Source: Stichopus chloronotus (taxonomy: Eukaryota; Echinodermata; Holothuroidea; Aspidochirotida; Stichopodidae). From it: a DNA stretch of 64,000 nucleotides. The position numbers and the translations under genes are program-made. Location: assembly GCA_021234535.1 (NCBI GenBank), contig SFZH01000008.1, forward strand, positions 22,407,091 to 22,471,090, read 5' to 3'. The notes below the pieces were generated by a model. It ran no database searches and was not told the origin of the DNA. It was given only the letters and a program-made list of their open reading frames with translations. Positions 12,401 through 24,400 of the stretch are shown here, in pieces; within the stretch, counting starts at the first letter, position 1; every line of letters begins with the position of its first letter.

Positions 12401-15400
12401 TTCTTTAGTTCACTTTCGTCTAGTATGACACATGGGTACTTTACCCTTTTGTTTACAGTAAGTTTGTGTTAACAAAATAGGCAATATGTGTAGGCCTAGC
12501 CTGTACTGTGTGCATGATTTTATAACGAAATGCAAAATAGATGCTTTATTAACCATAAGACAGTAACCGCTATTGTGTACTGTGTATCAGGTAGACCACG
12601 ATCGTTTACCGCGATGAATACATTTACTTTCAGAGGCCTTGAGGGGTTTTTTTTGTGTGTGATATTGATATGAAGACTGTAAAAATGGATTTGGAATTTA
12701 TTTTTGGTCCGCTTTGATGTTGATATGTAAGTGTTAATGCTACATTTGAGAAAGCAAATTTTTGTTGGTTTGTTGTAGACGGTACCGGTACCAAGAATTT
12801 TCCCCGTACTGGAAAGTATTAAAAAATACTTGGTACTCGCACAGATTCTGCCTCCGGTACTGTGAGTGCTGGTACTGGGAATACCGGTACTGGCTTGGGT
12901 ATTGGCATACCACCCGACCCTAGAGCCGGTATGTTTATTCAACATAATATGTACAGTATTTATGAGATAGTATGCATGATTAATAGAAAAAATTTTTTAT
13001 GATTCACAGGTCATCTCAACAGGACAGCAAATGTTTTGCATTTTATTCCATCCAGGATGTTTGTGGGACTGATTTTTTGTTGGTAAGTTGTTTTGTAAAT
13101 GACTACCTTTGTCTTAGATATACAGTTTGTCACTTATTGGTTTCTTGTATCAGGTTGGCATGTGAGTGTGTGTGTAGGACACTTGCTCTAACTTAATGGG
13201 GGAAAGTTGGATGAAGTCAAACTTGTTGTGGTGATCAGCTATGTGGAGAATTTGTGCTGTGTCATTTTTGGTGGAGGCCAATTATCATCTGAGTTCAGAG
13301 GGACAAAAATGTGAAAACCTTTTTGGCATGATATCTCAAGTTATGAAGCTTGGAACACATTGTGTGCAAGGTATCTGGATGCATTATGGTGAAAAGATGA
13401 ATTTTATTTGTTTTTGTGGCGGTGAAGCCAGAGCCAAAGGGTAGGGGGACCTATTTTAGTTTGAAGCAGTAATATTATGGTAATCCTGGGCTGCCATACA
13501 CTCCTTATTGAAATTCCTACTGCCACACTGTTCGTCATAATGTTACAAGGAACTTGAGTTCTTTGTGGCACATTGTACATGTAGAAACTTTTATCACTAC
13601 TGTAGTTTTGCTCCATTTTTGTGTTATGGATATTTATATGGTCCATTATTGTAATCAGTGAATTTTCGTAAGTGTAGATACAATGGATGTTTTATATAGT
13701 AGATAACTAATTAGGAGGTTAGATAGTTATGACATACTTATTGCTCTTTATCGTCTCCAAATGAAGTAGAAGTATCTACCTAATTGACAGATTTGTGGTA
13801 CAAAATGATCTGCCAATGACTAATTCTGTCAGAAAGTACCCCAGAAGAGAGAAAAAAAATTTATTAATTTTTCTTTCATTGATGCCAGCAAGATAATATT
13901 CATGACTACATCTTTTATGCCTCCCCCTTGCTTGAACATGGAATGATGTTTGGTCAAAGGTCTTCAATATTTACCTACACTCTGCAGGCAGACATTGATG
14001 GCATTTAACCAACAACATTCCTGTTGCAAGGCGAGGGAGACACATGAAACATATACTCATGAATATTATCTTGCTGGCATCAACCTTTAAAAACTTCATG
14101 CATGAATTGTTTTTTCTCTCTCTACTGAGCACTTTCTAACAGAATTTGTCATTAGCAGATTATTTTGTACCGCAAATCTGCTAAGTATATATGCTTCTAC
14201 TTGAATTGGAGAAAGAAAGTGCAAAAAGTAAGGTCAGATGTATTTCACAACTAACTATTCTCTTTGAATCTTGTAATTAACATGAGCCATAATTGTGATG
14301 ATGCTTTCCAGTACTCTGACTACAGTATCTTTTTGCAATTACTATCAATTGCTTAGTGCACTATGGTCAGGGACAGGAAAGGTGAAGGGATACAAGTCTT
14401 AAAGAGTTGTTGTCGTGATATGCAATACCATGTTATAATGGATTGGCTGTTGCTCTCTATTGAATAATGCATTTTCTTGAAACTTGGGGACAATAATATT
14501 TGGGTTATGTGCCATCAGAAAGTGTACAAAATTTGAGTTTTAGAGGTTATATGTGGGCCATGGGAGGCCTAAAGGACCCAGTTTTGCAAATACACAAAAT
14601 GCTTCTCCAAAAGATTGCACAGTACTAAGATGAGGCTGTGTCTCACTACTATGGACAGTGGTGTCTTTGGGTGTCCAAGATTTTGAGGTTCAAGGTCCAG
14701 ATGGCCGTAGGGGCCATTTTGTGAAAACATGCAAGATGCCTCTTTTCCTACTGCTTGTATGGGGCTAAGTTTAAGTTGTGTCATATAGCTACTATGGAAG
14801 TGGGATCAAGGTCGCAAATGGAACATGTGTGCCATTTGATAAAATCATGCAAAAATTTTCTCCTGCAGATTGTATGGTACTAATTTGACATTGTATCACA
14901 TTATTTTTGTTTTAGTGGTACCTTCATTAGTCCCTGCTGGCACCTTCCTCACCCCGGACCCCATTAGTTTCTGCTGTCACCTTTCTCACTCTTAACCCCA
15001 TTAAGTCTTGTTGGAACCTTCCTCACCATAGCCCCCATCAGTTCCTGCTGGCACCTTCCTCACACCTAACCACCATCAGTTCTTTCTGACAGCTTTCTCA
15101 TCCCTCACCCGATTAGTTTCTGCTGATACCTTCTCTACCCACTCACTCCTTTAACTTCCTCATGGTCCTTTTTTTCACCCCTACTGCTCAGTCTTATTAG
15201 TTCCAGTTGGCACCTTCTTCATCCCACTCCCCATCAGTTCCTGTTGGCACCTTCCTCACCCTTAACCCCCATTAGTTCCTGTTGGCCCCATCACTTTCTA
15301 TTGGCACCTTTCTCACCCTTAACCCCATTAGGTCCTGTTGGAACCTTCCTCACCGCAGCACCCATCAGCTCCTTTTAGTACCTTTCTCATCCCAGCCTTC

Positions 15401-18400
15401 ATTAGTTCCTGATGGCATCTTCCTCACCACAGTCTCCATTAGTTTCTGCTGACACCTTCTCTACACCTTACTCCTATAACTTCCTGTTGGTACTTTGTCC
15501 AACCCCTCCACCTTGCCGCCCATTCCCATTAGTTCCTGCTGGCATCTTTTCCACTGCTAGATTGGTCTCTGCTGGTATCTTCCTCACTCTATTCAATTTC
15601 ATGTTAAATTCTTAGTAATATTCATTGGTACTGTATGCTACACATGTTATTCTTTCAAATTGTAAAACTATAAGAGATTTCATAGTAGGTAGACTCTTAA
15701 GTGTATAATCATTGTTGCCCTTCATGCCAGGTGACCTCCTAAAGTTCATCCAGAGTCCTTGGGACATTTGTTCTATTTCAGAACCTGCACATTAATCCTG
15801 GATGTATAGTCAAGATACCAGAGTACAACTTCAGCAATGCTTGAACTTCATCAACAACCAACAGCTCTCAGCTTCAAAGCTACTTGCCTGTTGGAAACTG
15901 CCATTGTTAGGTCTACCATTCTTGGCTTACAACAAAAGGTATCACATTTGTCATAGAGTGGGATCAAATGTACATGTTGCTATGGTGAAAGGTAAACTAG
16001 AAATTGTGAAACTATGCCAGCAGTAAAAGTTCTGGTATGATGATAAATGTCAATGTGCGATCTGAAACAGGTTCAGTCACAAATGAAATTTACTTGACAT
16101 GGAGTAATTATTCCAAGAAGGTCCTTTTTTACACATCATTTTAGTTAATGTTCTATTCAATGTACAATGTAGGGCCATGGTAAGTAGCATTTTGCAAACA
16201 CTGTGCCCTTCTTGTTGTTGGAAATGGTCCCTTTACCTTGTCTGTATAATAATTTGAACCTACCATATCTTATCATGTAGGTCTACAACTCTGTGACTCC
16301 TAAATATCTTCAAGGGATTTAATAGCAAACAAGATTGAATTTCATAAGTGTTAGGGATCAAAGCTTTCTTTTATTGGTGGAAACCATATCTCAGTAGCAT
16401 GATCTGCTTGGCAGGTCAGGAGTTGTAAACTTATGTATTTACATATTTCACCATGGTGCATTGCATTGTGGGAAATTTGCAAATTCATTAAAGACCCACT
16501 AATTGGATTTTCCTTGTAATTCTGTATAATTTCAATTAGCCAACATTTCAAGAGTTCCATTGTTTCACATTTTAAAATCACCCAATCTAGGTTAACTGTT
16601 TTTAAATTGCAAGGTTAAATATGCAGTTCAGTTTTGAAGAACAGCAAAGACTTTTGCAAGTAACTTGCTGGGTTTATATGTTAAACATTTTGTGACCTTG
16701 AGACAACTAGAACTCCTGCTAGAGCAGCTTTTCTCCAGACATCAGTCTTGTGGTTTGAACATATATGTTTTTTTTTGCATTACCAAAGCCTCATAATGTG
16801 TGTCTTTGGAATATTTCTGTAATGATTACCAATCAGCTACTGTAATTATCTTCTGTTTCTAGGTTTTGGCAGACATAACATCTCAAGGCCCAACAATTTT
16901 AAGGGAGCCAGCAGTGATCTATTCTCGTTGTTGTGAGTCACAACTCACCGTGAGATCAAATACAGAACCAGGAATCTCACTGGTAATGTACATCATTCTC
17001 TTAACCTATGTTATGTATGTATGTATGTGCGTGCGTGCGTGCGTACGTGCGTACGTGCGTACGTACGTACGTATGTAAGTACGAACATACAGTGTGAATT
17101 CTCTAATATATCACTTGGCAATCTATCAGATGGAGCTATCTATAACCAAACTTACTTCATAATTGTCTTCTTCTGTTTAAGATGAAATGGAAGAAACCTT
17201 TGTGTCCTTCTCAGTAACTGTGGTTGTTTAGTTATTTCATAACTTGCTTCCTTTACATGTACAAAGCTATTTACAACTATGTATGTTCGAATCTTTCTAT
17301 TTATCTGTCTTTGAGGAACTGTATCTTTCACGCATGGTTGTCTATTGTTCATTGTGGTCTTTTTCAAAAAGATACTTTAATATCATGCAAAGATCTTTCT
17401 TCACCATTGGTTTGCTATATAGCTACTTAAATATCATGAAAAGGCTTTCCTTTCCTATTGGTTGCTGTTGCCACTAAGATATGGTGTGAATATCTATGTA
17501 GGCTGTTGGTTGTTGTAGTTACTTAGATATTATGCAAGAGTCTGTCTTTGCTATGGTTTGCTGTAGTTTGATATCAATGCAATAGTCTTTCTTCGTCCTT
17601 ATATGCTGTAGTTACTTAGTTTTCATGCAATAGTCTGTCTTTGCTATTGTTTACTGTACAGTTACTTAGATATCATGCAGAGGTCTTTGTTTGCTTCTGT
17701 TTACTATGAACATTCTAGCAATCTTAACCTTTGTTGTTTCAGGATAAACAGAGGGAAGCTGTATTGACCATTGCTTTGGAAAATGATCAAGTTAGTTTCA
17801 TTCTACAGTGCATTCACAACTGGAGTAAGGGAGGTTTGTATCAACACAAAGTGCTATTCAAAACTATAGTAGTGATGAATTTCACCTTTTGTTTAAAGCA
17901 TGAAATAATTAAGCCTATTGCATCGAAAATTGCATCAGGATCTTTATTTTTTTTTTTTTTTGCCGCTATTGTTAATGTACAGATGGTGGATTGAGTTACA
18001 TGTGTATTTTTAGTCTAATAATTTTAATAGGTAAGGTTGCACTATTTCTTGTGATTCAGTCCTTTTTGCTTGTGTGTGACTAGTCCACATCTTCTTTGGA
18101 ACATTTAGGATAAATCAAAGATTGTTGACAGTGAGCATATGCTACGTGTGTTGCTTGCAGTTAAAAGATGTAACTGCCAATGCTAATTCCCTCTATTTCA
18201 CTTGCACTGGGGTGTATTTGGTGCCTGTCGCTACAGCTGATGTTTTTGTAATGAGACGAAAAAAGTGGTAAGTTGTGTACAAGGTCAATAAATTGAAATA
18301 TTTATTGTATTCTCAAGAGCAGGTAAATTTGAATTTTAAGTTCTTCCGTACCCTGTTGTATTTGTGAATTGCCAAACTATGTTTCTAGTGCCATAAAATG

Positions 18401-21400
18401 AGTAATAATTTATGTGTTACTGGTGAGAATATATTACTAGAATTCTGTACGGAAATAATGTTGTAGAAGGTGCTTGTTCCAATTTTGCTTAGATTTCTCT
18501 TCTGGCATGGGATTAAGGAGTCTATTGGAGTGGGCCTGGAGAGAAGTAGGTCAACAGAAAACAGATCATGGATGAGATGTGTAAGTACTCTTATGTATAT
18601 GATCATATGAATAAGATCTGTAAGTATTCGAATGCCTGTGACTTAAGTAATAATTGCGTAATGTACAAGATTTGTTAGTATTCTAATGTCAGGGATCCAA
18701 GTTAAAATAATATCATGGATGAGATCTGTAAGTATTCTAATGCCTGTGACTTAAGTAATAATTGTATAATGTACAAGATGTGTTAGTATTCTAATGTCAA
18801 GGATCCAAGTAAAAATAATATCATGGATGAGATCTGTAAGTATTCGAATGCCTGTGACTTACGTAATAATTGTATAATGTACAAGATTTGTTAGTATTCT
18901 AATGTCAAGGATCCAAGTTAAAATAATATCATGGATGAGATCTGTAAGTATTTGAATGCCTGTGACTCAAGTAATAATTGTATAATGGATAAGATTTATT
19001 AGTATTCCAATGTCTAGGATCCAAGTAATAATAATATCATGGATGAGATCTATGATCCGAGTAATAATCCTATTGTTGACATCTCTCACATTCCAATTCT
19101 ATTATGTATATTACTGATGCTTACATATTACTGTTACAGTATGTTAATCATATTAATGGGATATTTTTTTGTAGTCGTTTAACTATCAAACATCGGGTGG
19201 TGGTGAGGACTTATAATGGCTATGTTACTTTAATCTTGTTTTTTTTTAATATATGTTAGATGTTCTATAGGTTTGTTTGATTTTCTATTGAGATGATTCA
19301 TATTTTTTGACAGGTGAGCCTTTATTTGATGGTGGAGGATCATATTTAGATGACAAATCTATCAGGGAGATCTCAAGGTGTCACAAGCACTATGGCCACC
19401 TGTTAATGATATTCAAATCTCTGCTTGGACAAGGACAGGCCACTACTGAACAAGGTAATTATATTCAGGGGGTTTGTATTGAAGCTAGAAAGATATGTGA
19501 TGATAGGTGAAACCTATGGGCAAATCACTACTGAACAAGGTAAGCATGTGGGTGGTTAGTACTGGTGAAGCTAGACAGCTATGTGATGTTGGGTGAAGCC
19601 GATGGGTAAACCACTGTTGAACAAGGTAATCATATCCAGGGTTAGTACTCGTGAAGCTACAATCTTGGACAAAATTGTTGGGACACTTTGTCCTACGTTG
19701 CAAATATAATACTGAATTTTAGGTGAGAAGGATAACATTAAACCCTACGCCCCTTTCCAATGTTGTGCTGTAGAAGTGGATGTACTCTTTGAACAGCAAT
19801 CCTATAGCCAACATTGAAAGGGGGCGTGGGGTGTCCCAAGGTATTTTGTCCAAGATTGTCTGAGTTTTTTGGGAGCAATTTTGGAGCGAAATTTTGAAAG
19901 AAAATTGAACATTTTTGGACAAGGTGCATCATAAAAATTAGTTATCGGGGCCTATGGGTCTGGGGATTTTCAAATGAAAGTATTCTGAATTTCGACTATG
20001 AACATAACAAGTTTAATTTTAATTTTGGGGGTTTATTTGTGTATGTTTTGTTGGAAAGGAGTGATCATGAATGAAAAGATTGTTTCATGGTTTTGTATGC
20101 AGGACAGAAATAGGTGCGTTTAGAAATAACATTGATGGGCAGCTGTTGCATTTCGTTGCAACAGGAGTGTTACTGCAATTGTAAAATGCTAGTAGGAATC
20201 CCAGCTATAATATATTCTGAAGTAGCTCCACGCTCTACCAAAATGCGTAAAAGTCAGAACTGTAGATTCAGCTCAATATTAAAATAATGGTAGAATGTTA
20301 GTAAAGGCTGATTTTTTTCACATTTTTGGCCGCTAAATCAAGATTTGTGACTGCAATTTTTACATTGCATGAAGCTGGTAACATATGGAATCTTCAGTCT
20401 TGTAATCTACGCAATTTTCCCATGGGTTGCTTAAATTTTCCTGTCAAAACATTTGGTAGAGTGTGGGTTTCATTAACCTATACTGTCGGACGCTGTTGTT
20501 AGGTCTAAGTCAGCTTGGATGGGGAGGCCGGGGTTTGATTCACAGCATGACCATGGTGTTTTTCACTGCTCAATTATCCATTTATAAACTCAAATATCTG
20601 TCAACTTCTCATTTTTCATTCATTCATATATAACATAAGGTAATATATATATATGTATATTAATATAATGATATAGCTCTAACAACAAATATGTACTCTG
20701 AGGTCCGTTGAAACTGACATATTACAGTGCACCATGTACAGGTACAATAGAATGGGTGCCACAATGTCACTGTTATGTGAATATGAGCAAACGTCACATT
20801 TATTCAATTTGCATTTTAGGGGTTTATTTTGTATAATGATAGTACACCTTTTTACCCAGATTAATCTGCAAGTCAGTCATAATAGACATTAAGCATAGGT
20901 ACTTTAATACCAGACAACACGTCATCACTGTGAACAATTTGAATAAATAACACATATACATCGATCTTCTTCAACGGACCACTAACATGTTAGTTTTTTT
21001 CGGGGGGGTGTTTTTTTTTTCTTCGGTACCTGTCTCAATATCAGAGTTTGAGCCGAAAGTACATCATTTGTATCATACAAAATGTTTTAAAGTAGTTCCC
21101 TGGTCGACAAGATGTATTGGAGTTATGATGTTACCTCCCCAATGACTGCATTTTATTTAGCACATTTAGTGCAAATACATGGATTTGACTGACTTATTCC
21201 TCCCTTTACTCTGTAATAACATTGACAACATTCACACAATAATATTATTACAGTAAACCAACTTCAATATAGGCCCCAAACATGCCGACCATGCACTGCT
21301 GATGTTTCTTGTTGCGAAGAATATCACCCCCCATTTTGCCGTTAAACTTTTTTCAAATTGACGATTTTTCCTGTGCCCCGCGCATGCTTCTAACCCGTCG

Positions 21401-24400
21401 AAATTCTCAGACAATCTTAGACAAAATTGTTGGGACACTTTGTCATATGTTGCAAATATAATACTGAATTTTAGGTGAGAGGATAACATTAAACCCCCGC
21501 CCCTTTCCAATGTTGTGCTATAGAAGTGAATGTACCCTTTGAACAGCAATCCTATAGCCAACATTGAACGGGGGCGCATCTGTCCTAAGGTATTTTGTCC
21601 AAGATTGTAGATAGATATGTGATGTTGAGTGAAGCCTATGTGTAAGTCACTACTGAACAAGGAAATTATATCCAGGGTTTGTAGTGAAGCTAGACAGATA
21701 TGTAATGTTGGGTGAAGCCTATGGGTAAACCACTATTGAACATGGTAACTTTATACAGGGTTAGTACTATTGAAGCTAGACAGATATGTGATGATGGGTT
21801 AAGCCTATGGGGAAACCACTACTGGACATGGTTACTATATCGAGGGTTAGTTGTGAAGCTATATAGATATGCAATGATGTATGGAAGACCATTTATATCA
21901 CCATGGAAACTTGTGGTTCAATCCTTTTTGAATTAGTTAATTATTAAATTAGAGTTACACAACATCCTTGGACCATGAATTTAAACCATTGAAGTGCTTC
22001 AAAAAACATCCATAGTCATGTATTAATGTAATACATCGCACCTCATACCATACATTGTGATGAATTATTGGAATGCTCCAAGAACCTCATTGCATAGCAG
22101 AAATGCTGTAGGCACACATTTTTTGTCCTAAATTGTTTCCTGTGAATATTTGGTGGCATACCTAGTGATGTTATTATATGGGAACAGTCATATTTCATTA
22201 CCTACAGACAATCAATTGTTAGTTACAGAGAGATTTTTTGGTGTTGGCGACATTTTGGTTGTAAAGAGTTTGGTTAGTCAAGGCCTTGTAACATTGGGAC
22301 AGTTAAGTTTTAAAGACTGTCATTTGTAAGACATTGAAATGCAGGAGGAGTCATATTACTGCTTCATCTTTTCCTAAGGCATGTTGGGGATAAAAAGTCA
22401 CGATGACGGCACATATATGTGCATATGTGATGCCTAAACTTGTAAACACGATATCTTAAGAAGGGAAAGGTACTTGAACTTCAACATTAGTGTGTCAGTA
22501 GTCCATTGTAAGTAGATTGTCCTTACTGTTTTTCATGGAGGTCATTTTAGGTCACCAGAGATTAAAGTTTAGAAACCTATTAAGGATGATATCTCAGCAA
22601 CTGAGTGTTTGTTGGAACCTTAAACTGTTAACTTTGTTAGCTCTTCATCAGTTGATGATCTCTTTATTCTTTATGGAGACCAAAGATAACTGGAGCTAGT
22701 ACTAGTAGAAAATATAGTTTGTAACCTTGTAGACATGTTGTCTCACAAAGAGTGAAGTGTTTGAACTTCAAAACTGGTACATTTTGCCCTTTTTCTTTTC
22801 AAACACTGGAAAGGAGTCTCAAAGTCATTTACTGTCTGGTTATAATGTATAATGAGTGTTATTGATCTCTATGCTAATTTTTGTTCTCTCTCTCTGCAGG
22901 TGTTCAGGATCTGTCTGCCAAGGTCTTCGTTCTTTCTCTTCTGGCAGAACATATCAAGACTGTGTTGTGGTTTGTCAAGTGTGGTCTGTTGCCAGAATGC
23001 ATTGGTGAGGCCACTTTTAGTAGTATCGTTATCTTTGTATATGTTGCCAGGAAATCAGGTTATTGGAGATAATTCACTGAAGAAGAAATAACTGTTTTTA
23101 TTACCTTATAAATTTATGTTCTCCAAACATCTATGACATTGATGATCCCTGACAGTCTCATTCTTTTCTTGTATCTCAAGAGGATGAGGTTCTTATGCTT
23201 ACAGTGTGTATATTAGCAGGTCATGACACATGTCAACAGCAGTTAAATTGTGGCAACCCTGTGTGGAAAATACTTCACAACTTATGAAGTAATGCTGATG
23301 ATAATAGTCGAGTGCATGGCAGTTACTTACCTGAGAACTGAATTATCGGAGAACTGAATCATCAGAGTGATTATAAAATGACTATATAACTTCAGATTAA
23401 AGCAGTTCCTTTGCCAACTATGATAAATCCATAGGAATAGATAAGCCAGAACTGACATCATGGAACAATAAATGAACCCCAAACTCTGTATTGCAACAAT
23501 GCACCCTTATGAAACACACATCCAATGAAATTTTATGGCAAAAACAGCCAAATGTTGGAATGCAGTTTTCCCTGAATATTACCATGCTATCTTAAAAAAT
23601 CAAATGTTTGCATTCTTCTGTTTTCCCCAAAGATGTAGTTCGATCCTGAACGAACAAATTGGCAGACCATGCATGCATTATATCTGGAAACTGTTAAAAG
23701 CAGAGCTCTTTTGTCATACGGAACAAGGAACAGGACACCATCCTGCTAGTCGCCGTCCTGCTTGTCCCCATCCTGCTGGTGCCGTCCTGCTTACCCAGTC
23801 CTGCTTGTCACCGTCCTGCTTGTCTCCATCCTGCTTGTCCCCGTTCCGCTTGTCCCTGTCCCAGCTTGTCCCTGTCCTGCTTACCCAGTCCTGCTTGTCC
23901 CCATCCTGCTTGTCCCCGTTCCGCTTGTCGCCGTCCCACTTGTCCCCGTCCCATTTGTCCCAGTCCTGCTTGTCCTGCTTGTCCCGCTTGTCCCCGTCCC
24001 GCTTGTCCCCGTCCTGCTTATCTCTATTCTGGTGCAAAATTTACCACATCAATGTCCATTTTATTGTCAGTGTTTTGTCAGCGAAATTATTAATAGTAAA
24101 TTATGTCCCCATTGTAGTCTATTACTGGCAGTTATTGCCAGAGAAGCTGTGTCAGTAATCAACACAATAGAAGGTTGACTATTAGCAGTTTGGTCTAGTG
24201 TATAATGAAGATGCCTTATTTCGTACCATGTGGGCCTAACTGGGTCAAATTTGGATATCTGTACATACATACCTTTCTTCTTTTGTCTGACATTCTTTCC
24301 TCATACTTGGTTAGCCTGCCAATGCTCCCTCATGTCAGCATGTCAAAGCTCATCTTATGTCAACAGTGTCAACTGCCCCTTTTCGCTGAATGTATCCATG

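Larger units (their letters stand above)
19660..21607. mobile_element. TA-flanked DNA element with a 197-bp repeat at each end, 1.95 kb
   Basis: The outer ends are perfect 16-base inverted repeats (caatcttggacaaaat and its complement) flanked by TA at 19658-19659 and 21608-21609. Removing the element restores the host repeat (gaagcta-ga.agatatgtgatg), so the borders are well fixed. A TA duplication suggests the Tc1/mariner superfamily or a related MITE. Copies of about 199 and 196 bp (19660-19858 and 21412-21607) stand in direct orientation at both ends, and each has the same inverted termini. The 1.55-kb centre has no convincing open frame. Confidence 0.82.

Noticed and set aside
12520..12945. 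141-codon minus-strand frame across the right end of the hAT-like element
   Set aside because: It spans the element border and the accggtac repeats and has no recognisable transposase motif.
20480..20560. Possible tRNA-like B box (ggtttgattc) in the centre of the TA-flanked element
   Set aside because: No A box at the proper distance; too weak to call a SINE.
21232..21660. 142-codon minus-strand frame at the right end of the TA-flanked element
   Set aside because: It runs out of the element into the donor array and shows no transposase motif that I recognise.
23535..24178. Cys/Pro-rich frames over 23700-24040
   Set aside because: Several frames are open at once because of the 15-bp ctgcttgtccccgtc repeat.
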